From positions 69,045,946-69,109,945 of the forward strand of contig CM034534.1 in NCBI GenBank assembly GCA_020002185.1: DNA of 64,000 bases. The letters run 5' to 3'. The DNA is from Paraescarpia echinospica (taxonomy: Eukaryota > Annelida > Polychaeta > Sabellida > Siboglinidae). The notes under the pieces were generated by a model. It made no database searches. It was not told the origin of the DNA and worked only from the letters and a program-made list of their open reading frames with translations. Of the stretch, positions 63,961-64,000 are shown one piece after another. Positions within the stretch are counted from its first letter, which is position 1. Every line of letters begins with the position of its first letter. A program made the translations under genes and the position numbers.

Positions 63961-64000
63961 ACTCGGGAGCAAATTCGACAGCCTTGTCCTATGCGGGGGG

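Overview
The window is eukaryotic, almost certainly from an animal. It has one clear multi-exon gene with GT-AG introns, many non-LTR retrotransposons, a Penelope-like element, several DNA-transposon families and long CA/GT microsatellites. The transposon mix (CR1-like, RTE-like, Penelope, Kolobok) and the secreted, Thr-rich, apparently GPI-anchored gene suggest a marine invertebrate, perhaps a mollusc or other lophotrochozoan. That placement is inference; nothing here is diagnostic of a phylum.

Layout. 1-4.83 kb: two decayed APE-type LINEs in tandem. 5-8.4 kb: non-coding, with a CA tract and a 40-bp minisatellite. 8.4-9.67 kb: CR1-like copy 1. 10.3-11.15 kb: GT-rich array with an 11-bp TGACGTG period. 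11.2-16 kb: AT-rich, with a TIR MITE and a 50-bp minisatellite. 16-19.2 kb: CR1-like copy 2, split by unrelated DNA. 20.5-21 kb: dispersed repeat ending in a CA tract. 21-23.4 kb: a LINE that has lost its whole reverse-transcriptase core. 24-27.7 kb: CR1-like copy 3, nearly full length with an SGNH-esterase ORF1, inserted inside an AT-rich minisatellite. 28.6-34.9 kb: the one convincing host gene. It has four exons encoding 280 residues: signal peptide, Cys-containing ectodomain, Thr-rich stalk and a hydrophobic C-terminus. Its second intron holds a 9-bp-TSD MITE, a tRNA-like SINE fragment and a Penelope-like element with a 15-bp TSD. 38-61 kb: a nested transposon landscape. 61.9-64 kb: the 5' half of another LINE (ORF1 plus endonuclease), running off the window.

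The most interesting structure is in 38-61 kb. A block (38.05-49.53 kb) recurs in inverted orientation at 56.96-60.12 kb. The first copy is interrupted by a TIR element (40,031-48,819, TATAG duplication). That element is itself interrupted by a 6.96-kb Kolobok-type transposon (41,169-48,132, TTAA duplication). Related copies elsewhere in the window preserve both empty sites. The Kolobok element carries a decayed transposase and, on the opposite strand, a reading frame resembling the zinc-binding ballast domain of P2X7 receptors. Between the inverted arms lies another long-TIR transposon with a decayed ORF of the HEEADT/XPG-nuclease-like type.

Nearly all coding sequence except the 28.6-34.9 kb gene is transposon-derived and broken. 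Boundaries of dispersed repeats were set by eye, by comparing copies within the window, and can be off by tens of bases unless a target-site duplication is cited.
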